Positions 16,930 to 25,817 of a DNA stretch of 64,000 nt are shown one piece after another. The position numbers and the translations under genes are program-made. Each line of letters begins with the position of its first letter. Position 1 is the first letter of the stretch. The notes under the pieces are model-generated. The model was not told the origin of the DNA. It worked only from the letters and a program-made list of their open reading frames with translations, and did no database searches. Source of the stretch: Inhella gelatinilytica. GTDB lineage: Bacteria; Pseudomonadota; Gammaproteobacteria; Burkholderiales; Burkholderiaceae_C. The stretch spans positions 62,001 through 126,000 of the forward strand of contig NZ_JAEDAL010000001.1 in NCBI RefSeq assembly GCF_016093295.1, in the 5' to 3' direction.

Positions 16930-17714
16930 CAATGGCTGGGCTGCGGTGCGGGGGCCTGTCCCACCCCATTCCGGGAGGTGTAGGCCTCTGGGTCCAAACG
17001 CTGCATCTCCGACTCAATCCAGCGCTGAACTTCGGCCATCAGGCTGTCTGGCGAATGCCCTTGGGGCGCCAAAGCCGGCCCCACAGAGAGCACGTACTCG
17101 CCCGGTTGGAGCAGCAAACTGCGCCGGGGCCATACCCTGGCCGTAGCACAGGCCACAGGCTGCACGGGCAGGCCCGTTTCACAGGCCAACCGCGTCCCCC
17201 CCGTCTTGTAAGCTCCCACGGCCCCGCGGGGCACCCGCGTGCCTTCCGGGAACATGATGACCCAGGTTCCCTGCGCCGCCAGTCGTCGCCCTTGCACCAC
17301 CACCTTTTGAAAGGCTTCTGTGCGGCGACTGCGGTCGATGTGCACCATGTCCATGCGCCCCAAGGCCCAGCCGAAAAAGGGGATGTAAAGCAATTCCTTC
17401 TTGAACACAAAGGCCAGCGGGTGCGGCATGTAAGCAAACAGCGCCAAGGTTTCCAGCGCGCTCTGGTGCTTGGCCAACACGATGACCGCCTCACGTCGCC
17501 CCTGAGGCAGACGATCCCAGCCTCGAAGCTGGACCCGCACGCCGACGATGCGGTGCAAGCCCCAGAGCAATACCCGGCCCCATGCCGAACAGAACCAGTA
17601 CAACCGCGTCGAGCTCACCCACGGCGAGATCAACACCGCCGCAGTGGCCCAAGGCGCCAGGGTCACGAGGCCCCACAAGACGAAGAGCGCCGATCGTGCA
17701 GCGCGCATCAGCAT
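16929..17714 (-). CDS. plsC: 1-acyl-sn-glycerol-3-phosphate acyltransferase
   Basis: Inner-membrane acyltransferase making phosphatidic acid. The protein has an N-terminal membrane segment (about residues 8-30), then KHQSALETL (catalytic His; the usual HxxxxD acid is Glu here), KELLYIPFFGWALG, IDRSR and the FPEGTR substrate-binding motif. The ATG at 17714 has GAGG 7 bases upstream; a GTG at 17720 with AAGGGGG is equally possible. It starts 9 bases after gmhB and overlaps the downstream peptidase gene. Confidence 0.92.
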   Translation of the reverse strand: MLMRAARSALFVLWGLVTLAPWATAAVLISPWVSSTRLYWFCSAWGRVLLWGLHRIVGVRVQLRGWDRLPQGRREAVIVLAKHQSALETLALFAYMPHPLAFVFKKELLYIPFFGWALGRMDMVHIDRSRRTEAFQKVVVQGRRLAAQGTWVIMFPEGTRVPRGAVGAYKTGGTRLACETGLPVQPVACATARVWPRRSLLLQPGEYVLSVGPALAPQGHSPDSLMAEVQRWIESEMQRLDPEAYTSRNGVGQAPAPQPSH

Positions 17715-17723
17715 GGACACGCC

Positions 17724-18365
17724 TCAGCCCCCTTCATACCCCGGGTTCTGCGCGTCTTCCTCCGCCGCCAGACTGCCACTTCGATCCGTGTGCAGCAGCC
17801 ACTCCGCAAAGGCCGCCAAGTCCGCGTGCAGTCGCGCGCCCACCACCTCGCTGACCATGGCGTGGAGCCGTTCGTCATCAATACCCGCCAGCCGATCACC
17901 TTGCACCAGGTGCGGCACACAGCCGGCCGCAGCCGCCGTCTGCAGGTCCCTTAACGAGGCACCGACCATGTGAACGGTGGCCAAATCGGCGCCGAACCGC
18001 TCTCCAATTTGCTCAATCAACCCCGGCAAGGGCTTGCGGCAGGCGCAGCCCTCTTCAGGCGTGTGGGGGCAAAAGAACGCCGCATCCAAACGTCCCCCTT
18101 CGGCCTTCAGGAGCTCATTCAACCGCAGATGCACCGCATTGAGCGCGCTCATGTCAAGCAGTCCGCGGCCGATCCCTGGCTGGTTGGTGGCCAGCACCAC
18201 GTGCCAGCCCGCGTGGTTCAACCGAGCCACCGCCTCCAACGCACCGGGCAGGGGCTCCAATTCCGCGGGCGACTTGACGTGGTCATCGCGGTAGCGATTG
18301 AGCGTGCCATCCCGCCCGAGGATCACCAGCTTCATCGGGTGGTGGGCAGGATGGTGGCTGTGCAT
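17724..18365 (-). CDS. gmhB: GmhB-like HAD-IIIA heptose bisphosphatase homologue, catalytic Asp residues replaced
   Basis: A 213-residue HAD protein in the syntenic position of D-glycero-D-manno-heptose-1,7-bisphosphate 7-phosphatase (lipopolysaccharide inner-core heptose synthesis). It keeps the GmhB zinc knuckle (FFCPHTPEEGCACRKP) and the TNQPGIGRG loop. However, HAD motif I reads LGRDGT instead of LDRDGT, so the nucleophile Asp is Gly (GGG codon). Motif IV reads MVGASLRDLQ where GmhB has VGD, so the metal-binding Asp is Ala. Either it is a non-phosphatase or pseudoenzyme, or heptose phosphate is processed by another enzyme. The start may be the ATG ten codons in (MKLVIL). It is 4 bases from glyS. 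Confidence 0.8.
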   Translation of the reverse strand: MHSHHPAHHPMKLVILGRDGTLNRYRDDHVKSPAELEPLPGALEAVARLNHAGWHVVLATNQPGIGRGLLDMSALNAVHLRLNELLKAEGGRLDAAFFCPHTPEEGCACRKPLPGLIEQIGERFGADLATVHMVGASLRDLQTAAAAGCVPHLVQGDRLAGIDDERLHAMVSEVVGARLHADLAAFAEWLLHTDRSGSLAAEEDAQNPGYEGG

Positions 18366-18369
18366 GGTC

Positions 18370-20526
18370 TTACTGCGCCAACCGGGCCAACTCGGCCACT
18401 CGGTTCATGGCTTGTTGCAACGACCGCAACAGGGCCAAGCGATTTGCTCGGACCGCCAGATCTTCCGCATTCACCATGACCGCATCAAAGAACGCATCCA
18501 CGGGCGCCTTGAGGGCCGCCAAGGCGCGCAACGAGCCGGTGAAGTCACCCTGCTCAAACAGCGGATCGGCCTGGGCCGTCGCGGCCTGCAGCGCGGCGGC
18601 GAGTTGCTGCTCCGCCGCCTCCTGCAGCAGCGCCGCATTCAGCGCCACCGGGGCTTCTTCGCTCTTCTTCAGGATGTTGCCCACGCGCTTGTTGGCCGCG
18701 GCCAGGGCCGGGGCCTCGGGCAGGGCCGCAAAAGCGCGCACCGCGGCCAGGCGCTTGGGGATGTCGCCCCACTGCGTCGGGCGCAACGCGATCACCGCAT
18801 CCACCTCTTGGGCCGAGTAGCCCTGATCGCGCAGGGCACCGGTCAAGCGCTCGTAGGCAAAGTGCAGCAGATCGTCCTGCACCGTGGCGTGCGTCAGCAT
18901 GCCGTCGGGGAAGGCGGCCACCCCGGCTTGCACCAGGGCGGGCAGGCTGAGCGGTAGGTTCTTTTCCATCAGGATGCGGATCACGCCGAGCGCATGGCGG
19001 CGCAGCGCAAACGGGTCCTTGTCGCCGCTGGGCAACTGGCCGATGCCGAAGAGGCCCACCAGGGTCTCCAGCTTGTCGGCCAGAGCCAGCACGGTGCCGG
19101 TGTGGTTGCGCGGCAGCGCATCGCCGGCAAAGCGCGGCTTGTAGTGGTCCTCGATCGCAATGGCCACGCCGTCGCGCAAGCCCTCGTGACGGGCGTAGTA
19201 GCCGCCCATGATGCCCTGAAGCTCGGGGAACTCGCCCACCATGTCGGTCAGCAGATCGGCCTTGGCCAGCTGGGCGGCCTGCTGCACCTTGCTATCCAGC
19301 ACCTCGAATTCGTCGCGCGCCTCGACGGTGTAGGGCACGGTGGCCATGCGCAGCTGGTTGACGATGGCGTGGGCAATGGCGCGCACCCGCTCGGCACGTT
19401 CGCCCTGGCTGCCCAGCTTGCCGTGGTAGACCACCTTGGCCAGACCGGGCACGCGGTCGGCCAGCTTCTTCTTGCGGTCTTGGTCGTAGAAGAACTTGGC
19501 ATCGGCCAGGCGCGGGCGCACCACACGCTCGTTGCCCTGGATCACCGCACTGGCGTCCGCGGGGGCGATGTTGCTGACCACCAGGAAGTGCTGGGTCAGC
19601 TTGCCCTCATTGCCCTTGGACACGTCCAACAGCGGGAAGTACTTCTGGTTGGCCTTCATCGTCAGGATGAGGCATTCCTGCGGCACCTCCAGGAACTCCT
19701 TCTCGAACTGGCAATGCAGCACATTTGGGCGCTCAACCAGGGCAGTGACCTCGTCCAGCAGGGCCTCGTCGTCGATGGGTTTGAGACCCAGCTTGGCCCC
19801 CGCGGCCTGCAGTTGACGCTGCAACTCGGCGCGGCGCTCGACGAAGCTGGCGATCACGGCGCCGCGGGTCCTCAGCGCTTCGGCGTAGTGGTCGGCGTGT
19901 TCGATTTCCAGGCGCGGCTCGGCGGCCTCGAAACGGTGGCCTTGCGTGTGGCGGCCGGATTGCAGGCCCAGCAGGCTGACCGGAACGACCGTGTCGCCAT
20001 GCAGGGCGATCAGGCTGTGCGCCGGGCGCACGAAGTGCACATTGCTCCAGCCATCCGCCAGCTGGTAGCTCATCACCTTGGGGATGGGCAGTGCCTTGAG
20101 CATCTCGTCCAGCGCCTGCTGCAAGCCTTGGGCCAAGCTGGCGCCGGGCTGCACGGTGTTGGCGAACAGAGCCTCGGCCTTGCCGTCCAGCGCGCGCTCC
20201 AGCGGCGTGTCGGCGGCGAGACCTGAGGCAGCCAGCTTTTTCAGCAGGGCCGGGCTGGGCTGACCGTCGGCCGCGAGGCCCACGGCGACAGGCATCAGCT
20301 TGATGCGCAAGGCCTTTTCAGGTGCCTGCTCCAGCACCTGGGTCAGGTGCAGGCCGAGGCGGCGCGGCGAGGCGAATGAAGTCGCCACCGCGCCTTCGGC
20401 CACCAAGCCTTGAGCGCGCAGCGCCGTTTCGATCAACTGAGCGAAGCTCTCGCCCAATTTCTTCAGCGCCTTGGGCGGCAGCTCTTCGACAAACAGTTCG
20501 ACGAGGAGGTTTTGCGTCGTGCTCAC
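18370..20526 (-). CDS. glyS: Glycyl-tRNA synthetase beta subunit
   Basis: The 718-residue beta chain of the bacterial alpha2beta2 glycyl-tRNA synthetase, responsible for tRNA recognition. It opens with LLVELFVEELPPKALKKLG, the hallmark GlyS N-terminus, carries the HD-like central domain (YHGKLGSQGER, GEFPELQGIMGGYYA) and ends in the DALR anticodon-binding domain (about residues 590-718). It starts 2 bases after the glyQ stop and is clearly co-expressed with it. Confidence 0.97.
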   Translation of the reverse strand: MSTTQNLLVELFVEELPPKALKKLGESFAQLIETALRAQGLVAEGAVATSFASPRRLGLHLTQVLEQAPEKALRIKLMPVAVGLAADGQPSPALLKKLAASGLAADTPLERALDGKAEALFANTVQPGASLAQGLQQALDEMLKALPIPKVMSYQLADGWSNVHFVRPAHSLIALHGDTVVPVSLLGLQSGRHTQGHRFEAAEPRLEIEHADHYAEALRTRGAVIASFVERRAELQRQLQAAGAKLGLKPIDDEALLDEVTALVERPNVLHCQFEKEFLEVPQECLILTMKANQKYFPLLDVSKGNEGKLTQHFLVVSNIAPADASAVIQGNERVVRPRLADAKFFYDQDRKKKLADRVPGLAKVVYHGKLGSQGERAERVRAIAHAIVNQLRMATVPYTVEARDEFEVLDSKVQQAAQLAKADLLTDMVGEFPELQGIMGGYYARHEGLRDGVAIAIEDHYKPRFAGDALPRNHTGTVLALADKLETLVGLFGIGQLPSGDKDPFALRRHALGVIRILMEKNLPLSLPALVQAGVAAFPDGMLTHATVQDDLLHFAYERLTGALRDQGYSAQEVDAVIALRPTQWGDIPKRLAAVRAFAALPEAPALAAANKRVGNILKKSEEAPVALNAALLQEAAEQQLAAALQAATAQADPLFEQGDFTGSLRALAALKAPVDAFFDAVMVNAEDLAVRANRLALLRSLQQAMNRVAELARLAQ

Positions 20527-20528
20527 GA

Positions 20529-21482
20529 TCAGGCCGCCTTCTGTTCTTTTTGTTTCTTGGCTTCGATCTGGGCGACCACTTCATCGGCCCAGGCTTTGGG
20601 CGCCATCGGGAACCCGAGGCGGGCGCGGCTGTCGACGTAGCTTTGGGCCACCGCCCGCGCCAGGTTTCGGATGCGGCCAATGTAGGCCGCGCGCTCCGTC
20701 ACGCTGATGGCGCCGCGCGCGTCCAGCAGGTTGAAGGTGTGACCGCACTTGAGCAGCTGCTCGTAGGCCGGCAGGGCCAACTGCTGCTCCATCAGGTGCT
20801 TGCTCTGCTTTTCATGCGCGGCAAAGGCCTGCAGCAGGAAGTCCACGTCGCTGTGCTCGAAGTTGTAGGTCGACTGCTCGACCTCGTTCTGGTGGAACAC
20901 ATCGCCGTATTTGATCGCCGGGCGCCCGTTCTGCGCTTCCACATAGACCAGGTCGTAGACCGATTCCACGCCTTGCAGGTACATGGCCAAGCGCTCCAGG
21001 CCGTAGGTGATCTCACCCGTAATGGGCCGGCAGTCGATGCCGCCGACCTGCTGGAAGTAAGTGAACTGGGTCACCTCCATGCCATTGAGCCAGACCTCCC
21101 AGCCCAGGCCCCAGCAGCCCAGCGTGGGGTTCTCCCAGTCGTCCTCGACAAAGCGGACGTCGTTCTTCTTCAGGTCGAAGCCCAGGGCTTCGAGCGAGCC
21201 CAGGTACAGCTCCAGGATGTTGGCCGGCGCCGGCTTCAAGACCACCTGGAACTGGTAGTAATGCTGCAAGCGGTTGGGGTTCTCGCCGTAGCGACCGTCC
21301 TTGGGGCGGCGGCTGGGCTGCACGTACGCGGCGTTCCAGGGTTCGGGGCCGAGCGCGCGCAGGAAGGTCGCGGTGTGGCTGGTGCCGGCCCCCACCTCCA
21401 TGTCATAGGGCTGTAAGAGCGCGCAGCCCTGGCGGGCCCAGTAATCCTGTAGGCGAAGAATGAGTTGCTGGAAGCTCAGCAT
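20529..21482 (-). CDS. glyQ: Glycyl-tRNA synthetase alpha subunit
   Basis: The catalytic alpha chain (317 residues) that activates glycine, a class II synthetase core. Diagnostic blocks are [36 protein letters not shown] (motif 2 region) and [20 protein letters not shown]. The ATG at 21482 begins the family's usual [12 protein letters not shown]; upstream in-frame codons have no support. It is followed directly by glyS. Confidence 0.97.
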   Translation of the reverse strand: MLSFQQLILRLQDYWARQGCALLQPYDMEVGAGTSHTATFLRALGPEPWNAAYVQPSRRPKDGRYGENPNRLQHYYQFQVVLKPAPANILELYLGSLEALGFDLKKNDVRFVEDDWENPTLGCWGLGWEVWLNGMEVTQFTYFQQVGGIDCRPITGEITYGLERLAMYLQGVESVYDLVYVEAQNGRPAIKYGDVFHQNEVEQSTYNFEHSDVDFLLQAFAAHEKQSKHLMEQQLALPAYEQLLKCGHTFNLLDARGAISVTERAAYIGRIRNLARAVAQSYVDSRARLGFPMAPKAWADEVVAQIEAKKQKEQKAA

Positions 21483-21547
21483 GGTGGAACCAATCCGTCG
21501 AGGGGCCGCACACGAGCGCACAGCCGAGAGGGGCGAATTCTAGGGAT

Positions 21548-23068
21548 CTAAGGCCGCGCAACGGGCCGCCCGGGTGGGTTCTTCGCACGTCGGCGCCATA
21601 CGCCGCCCAGCGGCAACAAAGCCACAGCCCAGAGCGGCGCCAGGCCCAGGGTCGCCAGCCAGCGCGCATAGGGGGTCACCCCTAGGCGGCCTTCGGGCGT
21701 GACCGACAACTGCCCCGAGACCTCCGCCGGCAGGCGAGCCCGAATCACACCGCGGTGATCCACCCACGCCGTGGCCCCCGTGTTGGTGCTGCGAACAATG
21801 GGGCGCTGGAACTCAAGCGCCCGCATTTGGCTGAACTGCAGATGCTGATCTTGAATAACTCGGGGGCCGAACCACGCCAGGTTGCTGGCATTCACCCAGA
21901 TGGTGGCGGCATCTGGCCCGTCCAGCGCGCTGGCCACGACGTCTTCTCCAAACAAATCTTCGTAGCAAATCAGCGGGCGCAGCCGTTGCCCGCCGACAAC
22001 CCAGGGCTGCTGATGCCGCCCCGTTTCTTGGTCGTCCATGGGGATATTGAGCGCCCGCACAAACCAGCCAAAGCCCGGTGGAATGAATTCACCAAAGGGG
22101 AGCAAGTGGCGCTTGCCATAGGCGTAGACCGCCTGCCCCTCCTGAAACCCCAGCAGCGAGTTGACCCACCCCTCAGCGTAGGAACCTCGGAAACTCCCCA
22201 GCAGCAAGGCGCGCCCCTGACTGGCTCGCGCCACCCGGTCTTGCTGCTCCGGCGTCATCAACGACAAGGGAACGGGCAGCACCGATTCGGGCGTGATCAC
22301 CACACCGGTAGGGGCCGCCTCTATTTGCAAGAGGAGGGCATCGAACTGCCGGTCCATCCAGACGGGATCGAACTTTTGCGCCTGCGCCACGTTGGGCTGC
22401 AGCAAGGTCAACGACACCGTGCCCTGGCTCTCTGTGAACTCCTGAGGCAAGCCCCAGCCCCCCACCGCAACAGCGAGCGGCCACAGCGCAAGGCCCCACC
22501 TTCGGTCGCGAACGTCCAACCCCGCAGCGGCCATCCACGCGGCGAGGAAACCAATCCCGTACACCCCAATCCACGGCGCCCATACCGACCAGAGTCCCGC
22601 CGTGTGCGCATACCCCGTCGCGATCCAGGGGAATCCAGTCCACCACGTTGCACGGGCCAATTCGCCCAACAGCCAGCACGACGCAAAACTGATGGCCGCC
22701 CATCTCGGCTTCAGCCGCGGGCGCAGCCCCACCCAAAGGGCCAGCGCCCCGGCCGGGTACAGCGCCAAAAAGGCAAACAGCCCCAAGAGAGCCAGGCCGG
22801 CCAACGGCGGCGGCAGCCCACCAAAGTCATGCAGCGAGATGTACAGCCACCACAGGCCCGAACCAAACCAGCCCAGGCCAAACCAGAACCCCTGCCAAGC
22901 CGCCGTTCGAATCGGTCGCCCGTCGGCGCTCGCCTTTGGCGGCAGGCTCAACAACAAGGCCAGCAGGGCCGCCGGCTGGACAAACCACCAACCCCACGGC
23001 GCAAACGCCAGGACTTGTCCCCCCCCGGCGATCAAAGCCACAAGGGGACGCCACCACCCGGGCCTCAC
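21548..23068 (-). CDS. lnt: Apolipoprotein N-acyltransferase
   Basis: Inner-membrane enzyme adding the third acyl chain to bacterial lipoproteins. The 506-residue protein has about seven hydrophobic segments in the first 200 residues, then a nitrilase-like periplasmic domain. The catalytic triad is visible: Glu in VITPESVLPVP, Lys in YGKRHLLPFGEF and Cys in LICYEDLFGE. The C-terminal hydrophobic anchor (about residues 475-495) is present. It overlaps corC by 4 bases, a pairing conserved in many proteobacteria. Confidence 0.96.
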   Translation of the reverse strand: MRPGWWRPLVALIAGGGQVLAFAPWGWWFVQPAALLALLLSLPPKASADGRPIRTAAWQGFWFGLGWFGSGLWWLYISLHDFGGLPPPLAGLALLGLFAFLALYPAGALALWVGLRPRLKPRWAAISFASCWLLGELARATWWTGFPWIATGYAHTAGLWSVWAPWIGVYGIGFLAAWMAAAGLDVRDRRWGLALWPLAVAVGGWGLPQEFTESQGTVSLTLLQPNVAQAQKFDPVWMDRQFDALLLQIEAAPTGVVITPESVLPVPLSLMTPEQQDRVARASQGRALLLGSFRGSYAEGWVNSLLGFQEGQAVYAYGKRHLLPFGEFIPPGFGWFVRALNIPMDDQETGRHQQPWVVGGQRLRPLICYEDLFGEDVVASALDGPDAATIWVNASNLAWFGPRVIQDQHLQFSQMRALEFQRPIVRSTNTGATAWVDHRGVIRARLPAEVSGQLSVTPEGRLGVTPYARWLATLGLAPLWAVALLPLGGVWRRRAKNPPGRPVARP

Positions 23069-23934
23069 GGCGTGGGCTCTGCGGCGTCGCGGGTGACCTT
23101 GAACCAGCGAACCGCGCCACCGCGGGTCAGCATCACGGTGAAGCGCAGCCCCTGAAACACCACGGTCTCCCCGCGACGCGGCACGCGGCCATGCTCGTGG
23201 GCGATCAAGCCCCCAATGGTGTCGAAGTCTTCGACCGGGAGGGTCAGACCAAAGGCTTCGTTCACAGCATCAACCTGCGCATCGCCCGCCACCCGCTGGC
23301 TGCCGTCGGCCAGGGTATAGACGCCACCGTCGGCATCGCGCTCGTCAAACTCGTCTTCGATTTCGCCAACGATTTCTTCAAGCACATCTTCGATGGTCAG
23401 CAAACCGGCCGTGTTGCCGAACTCGTCGATCACCAGCGCCAAGTGGTTTCGGTTGGTGCGGAAATCCCGCAGCAATTCATTCAGGCCCTTGCTTTCCGGC
23501 ACAAACACCGCGGGCCGCAACAGCGCCCGCAAATTCAATTCCGGTGCGCGTTGAACTTTGAGTAGATCCTTGGCCAACAAGATGCCCAAGATCTGGTCTC
23601 GACTGCCTTCAAACACGGGAAACCGCGAGTGCCCGGTGTCAATGACCGTCGCGAGCAACGATTCGTACGACGCCTCGATGTCCAGCCAATCGATGCGCGG
23701 GGCCGCGACCATCACGTCGCCCGCCGACAACTCGGCCATGCGCAGGACGCCTTCCAGCATCTGCCGCGACTCCGGTTCGATCAATTCGCGGTTTTCGGCT
23801 TCCGCCAAGGTTTCCATCAGCTCGGACTTGGAGTCCGGCCCTGGGTGCAAGAACTCCAACAGACGTTCCAGCAGGGTTCGAGGCTCTTTCGGGGAGCCTG
23901 GTCGTGAGGTTCGACCCGAAGCGGGTTCAGACAT
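23065..23934 (-). CDS. corC: CorC/HlyC family transporter-associated protein (CBS pair)
   Basis: A 289-residue cytosolic protein without membrane segments. It has an N-terminal acidic region, two CBS domains (about residues 65-190, with MVAAPRIDWLDIE and FRTNRNHLALVIDEFG) and a C-terminal CorC_HlyC domain (GLIAHEHGRVPRRGETV). It is linked by family to magnesium and cobalt efflux. The ATG at 23934 starts MSEPASG; an extension to 23997 is open but lacks similarity. It is the promoter-proximal gene of the lnt-glyQS-gmhB-plsC run and divergent from the CobW-type gene. Confidence 0.92.
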   Translation of the reverse strand: MSEPASGRTSRPGSPKEPRTLLERLLEFLHPGPDSKSELMETLAEAENRELIEPESRQMLEGVLRMAELSAGDVMVAAPRIDWLDIEASYESLLATVIDTGHSRFPVFEGSRDQILGILLAKDLLKVQRAPELNLRALLRPAVFVPESKGLNELLRDFRTNRNHLALVIDEFGNTAGLLTIEDVLEEIVGEIEDEFDERDADGGVYTLADGSQRVAGDAQVDAVNEAFGLTLPVEDFDTIGGLIAHEHGRVPRRGETVVFQGLRFTVMLTRGGAVRWFKVTRDAAEPTP

Positions 23935-24064
23935 AGCGCACGGGACGGCAGGGCCCCGCATCAGCCAAAAAGGGCGGTAAGGATAGCGGAACGGCATCCC
24001 AACCCTTGTGTTTGCTGCTTACGCCCCAAAATAGACCGTTTTCCCGCACCCCAACCTGCTCACC

Positions 24065-25174
24065 ATGTCCGAAGCCACCACGCCCCTCATCCCCGCCACC
24101 ATCCTTACGGGTTTTTTGGGGGCCGGCAAAACCACCTTGCTGAAACGCGTGTTGTCCGAAGCCCACGGGCAAAGGATTGCCGTGATCGAGAACGAGTTTG
24201 GCGAGGAAAACATCGACAACGACATTTTGGTCGCCGACACCGAAGAGCAAATCATTCAGATGAGCAACGGCTGCATCTGCTGCACCATTCGCGAAGATTT
24301 GCGCTCGACCCTTTCCGACTTGGCGGCCAAGCGGCGCCGGGGGGACATCGCGTTTGATCGCGTCATCATCGAAACCACCGGGGTGGCCGATCCCGGTCCC
24401 GTCGCCCAGACCTTCTTCATTGACGATGAAATTGCCGAAAGCTATGTCCTGGACGCCATCCTGACCTTGGTCGATGCCAAGCACGCGCAATCCCAGCTTG
24501 ACACCCGCCAAGAGGCCCGCCGTCAGGTGGGCTTTGCCGACCAGATCTTCATCAGCAAGAGTGAGTTGTGCGACGCCGCCGACGTCGACGCCCTGGCACA
24601 CCGCATCAAGCACATGAACCCGCGGGCGCCACAGCGCAAGGTGCACTTTGGCGACGTGCCGCTCGGCGATGTGCTGGACTTGCGGGGCTTCAATCTGAAT
24701 GCCAAGCTTGACATTGACCCAGACTTTTTGAAAGCCGAGGACTCCAGCCCCGCTCACGGCCCGGACTGCGGGCACGATCACGTCCATGGCGAGCACTGCG
24801 CCCATGGGCATGACCACGGACACCACCACCATGCCCACGGTGACTCCTGCAACCACCCGCACCACCATCACCACGACGACGACGTCAAGAGTTTTGTCTA
24901 CCGCTCGGATCGCGCCTTCAACCCCGCCAAACTGGAGGATTTCTTGGGTGCCATCGTGCAGGTCTACGGGCCCAAGATGTTGCGGTACAAAGGCGTGTTG
25001 AACATGAAAGGCACGGATCGCAAGGTCATCTTCCAAGGCGTCCATCAGCTGATGGGTTCCGATCTCGGCCCCAAGTGGGCCCCCGGTGAAAAACGCGGCA
25101 GCAAAATGGTGTTCATCGGCATCGAACTGCCGCGCGAAGTCCTCGAACAAGGCCTAGACGGCTGCCTGGTTTGA
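24065..25174 (+). CDS. COG0523 (CobW/ZigA-type) GTP-dependent metallochaperone
   Basis: A 369-residue G3E-family GTPase. It has the P-loop GFLGAGKTTLL, the metal-binding CxCC motif in SNGCICCTIREDL, the ETTGVADPGP switch and the ISKSELCD guanine-specificity region. A His/Asp-rich insertion (about residues 232-280, containing HGHDHGHHHH and HPHHHHHDDD) probably binds zinc or another transition metal. The C-terminal CobW_C domain ends the protein. It lies about 100 bases upstream of dksA on the same strand. The target metal enzyme is not identifiable; B12 synthesis genes are absent, so a zinc-type role is likelier than cobalt. Confidence 0.92.
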   Translation: MSEATTPLIPATILTGFLGAGKTTLLKRVLSEAHGQRIAVIENEFGEENIDNDILVADTEEQIIQMSNGCICCTIREDLRSTLSDLAAKRRRGDIAFDRVIIETTGVADPGPVAQTFFIDDEIAESYVLDAILTLVDAKHAQSQLDTRQEARRQVGFADQIFISKSELCDAADVDALAHRIKHMNPRAPQRKVHFGDVPLGDVLDLRGFNLNAKLDIDPDFLKAEDSSPAHGPDCGHDHVHGEHCAHGHDHGHHHHAHGDSCNHPHHHHHDDDVKSFVYRSDRAFNPAKLEDFLGAIVQVYGPKMLRYKGVLNMKGTDRKVIFQGVHQLMGSDLGPKWAPGEKRGSKMVFIGIELPREVLEQGLDGCLV

Positions 25175-25275
25175 GGGTAATCATGGGGGTGGGTGCTGAC
25201 TACAATCCCGCCCCCGAATCGACCTCAGACGTCGTATAACCCCATTCGTGCACGACCGCCCAAGGAGACCACACG

Positions 25276-25791
25276 GTGAGCAAGACCCTGACCCCCAAAC
25301 CCGCAGCGAGCCCAGCCGCCAAGGCTCCGGCCAAGGCGGCCAAGGCGGGCGGCAACGAGGCTTGGCGCAACAAGCCCGGGCAAGAGCTGACCGACGCCGA
25401 AGTGCTCGGCATGCCCGAGAGCGAGTACATGAGCGACCAGCAGATGGTGTTCTTCCGCGCCAAGCTGGAGGCACTGCGTGAAAGCATCCTGTCCAACGCG
25501 GGCGAGACGACCGAGCATCTGCGCGAAGACACGACCATCGTTCCGGACCCCGCCGACCGCGCCACGATTGAAGAAGAGCACGCGCTGGAGTTGCGAACCC
25601 GCGACCGCGAGCGCAAGCTTTTGAAGAAGATCATGCAGTCCATCGCCCGCATTGACTCGGGCGATTACGGCTATTGCGACGAAACCGGGGAGCCGATCGG
25701 ACTGGGCCGACTGATCGCCCGTCCAACGGCCACACTGTCGCTGGAAGCCCAGCAACGGCGTGAGATGAAGCAAAAAATGTTTGGCGATTGA
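25276..25791 (+). CDS. dksA: RNA polymerase-binding transcription factor DksA
   Basis: A 171-residue coiled-coil protein that works with ppGpp at the RNA polymerase secondary channel. The coiled-coil tip region holds PDPADRATIEEEHALELR (family DxxDxA motif). In the zinc-finger region only one of four cysteines is present: GYCDETGEPIGLGRLIARPT continues to LSLEAQQRRE where E. coli has CIDCK. The domain should therefore fold without structural zinc. An Ala/Lys-rich N-terminal extension of about 25 residues precedes the core. The start is GTG with AAGGAG 8 bases upstream. Confidence 0.95.
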   Translation: MSKTLTPKPAASPAAKAPAKAAKAGGNEAWRNKPGQELTDAEVLGMPESEYMSDQQMVFFRAKLEALRESILSNAGETTEHLREDTTIVPDPADRATIEEEHALELRTRDRERKLLKKIMQSIARIDSGDYGYCDETGEPIGLGRLIARPTATLSLEAQQRREMKQKMFGD

Positions 25792-25817
25792 TTTCGCTCC
25801 ATTGACCAAAGGCGCGC

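Noticed and set aside
23935-24064. Search for a Zur operator upstream of the CobW-type gene
   Set aside because: No GTTATA-type palindrome was found, so zinc-dependent repression here is not supported by sequence.
24786-24885. Repeated CAC/CAT/GAC codons that look like a short tandem repeat
   Set aside because: This is the His/Asp-rich metal-binding insertion of the CobW-type protein, in frame and with no exact nucleotide repeat unit.
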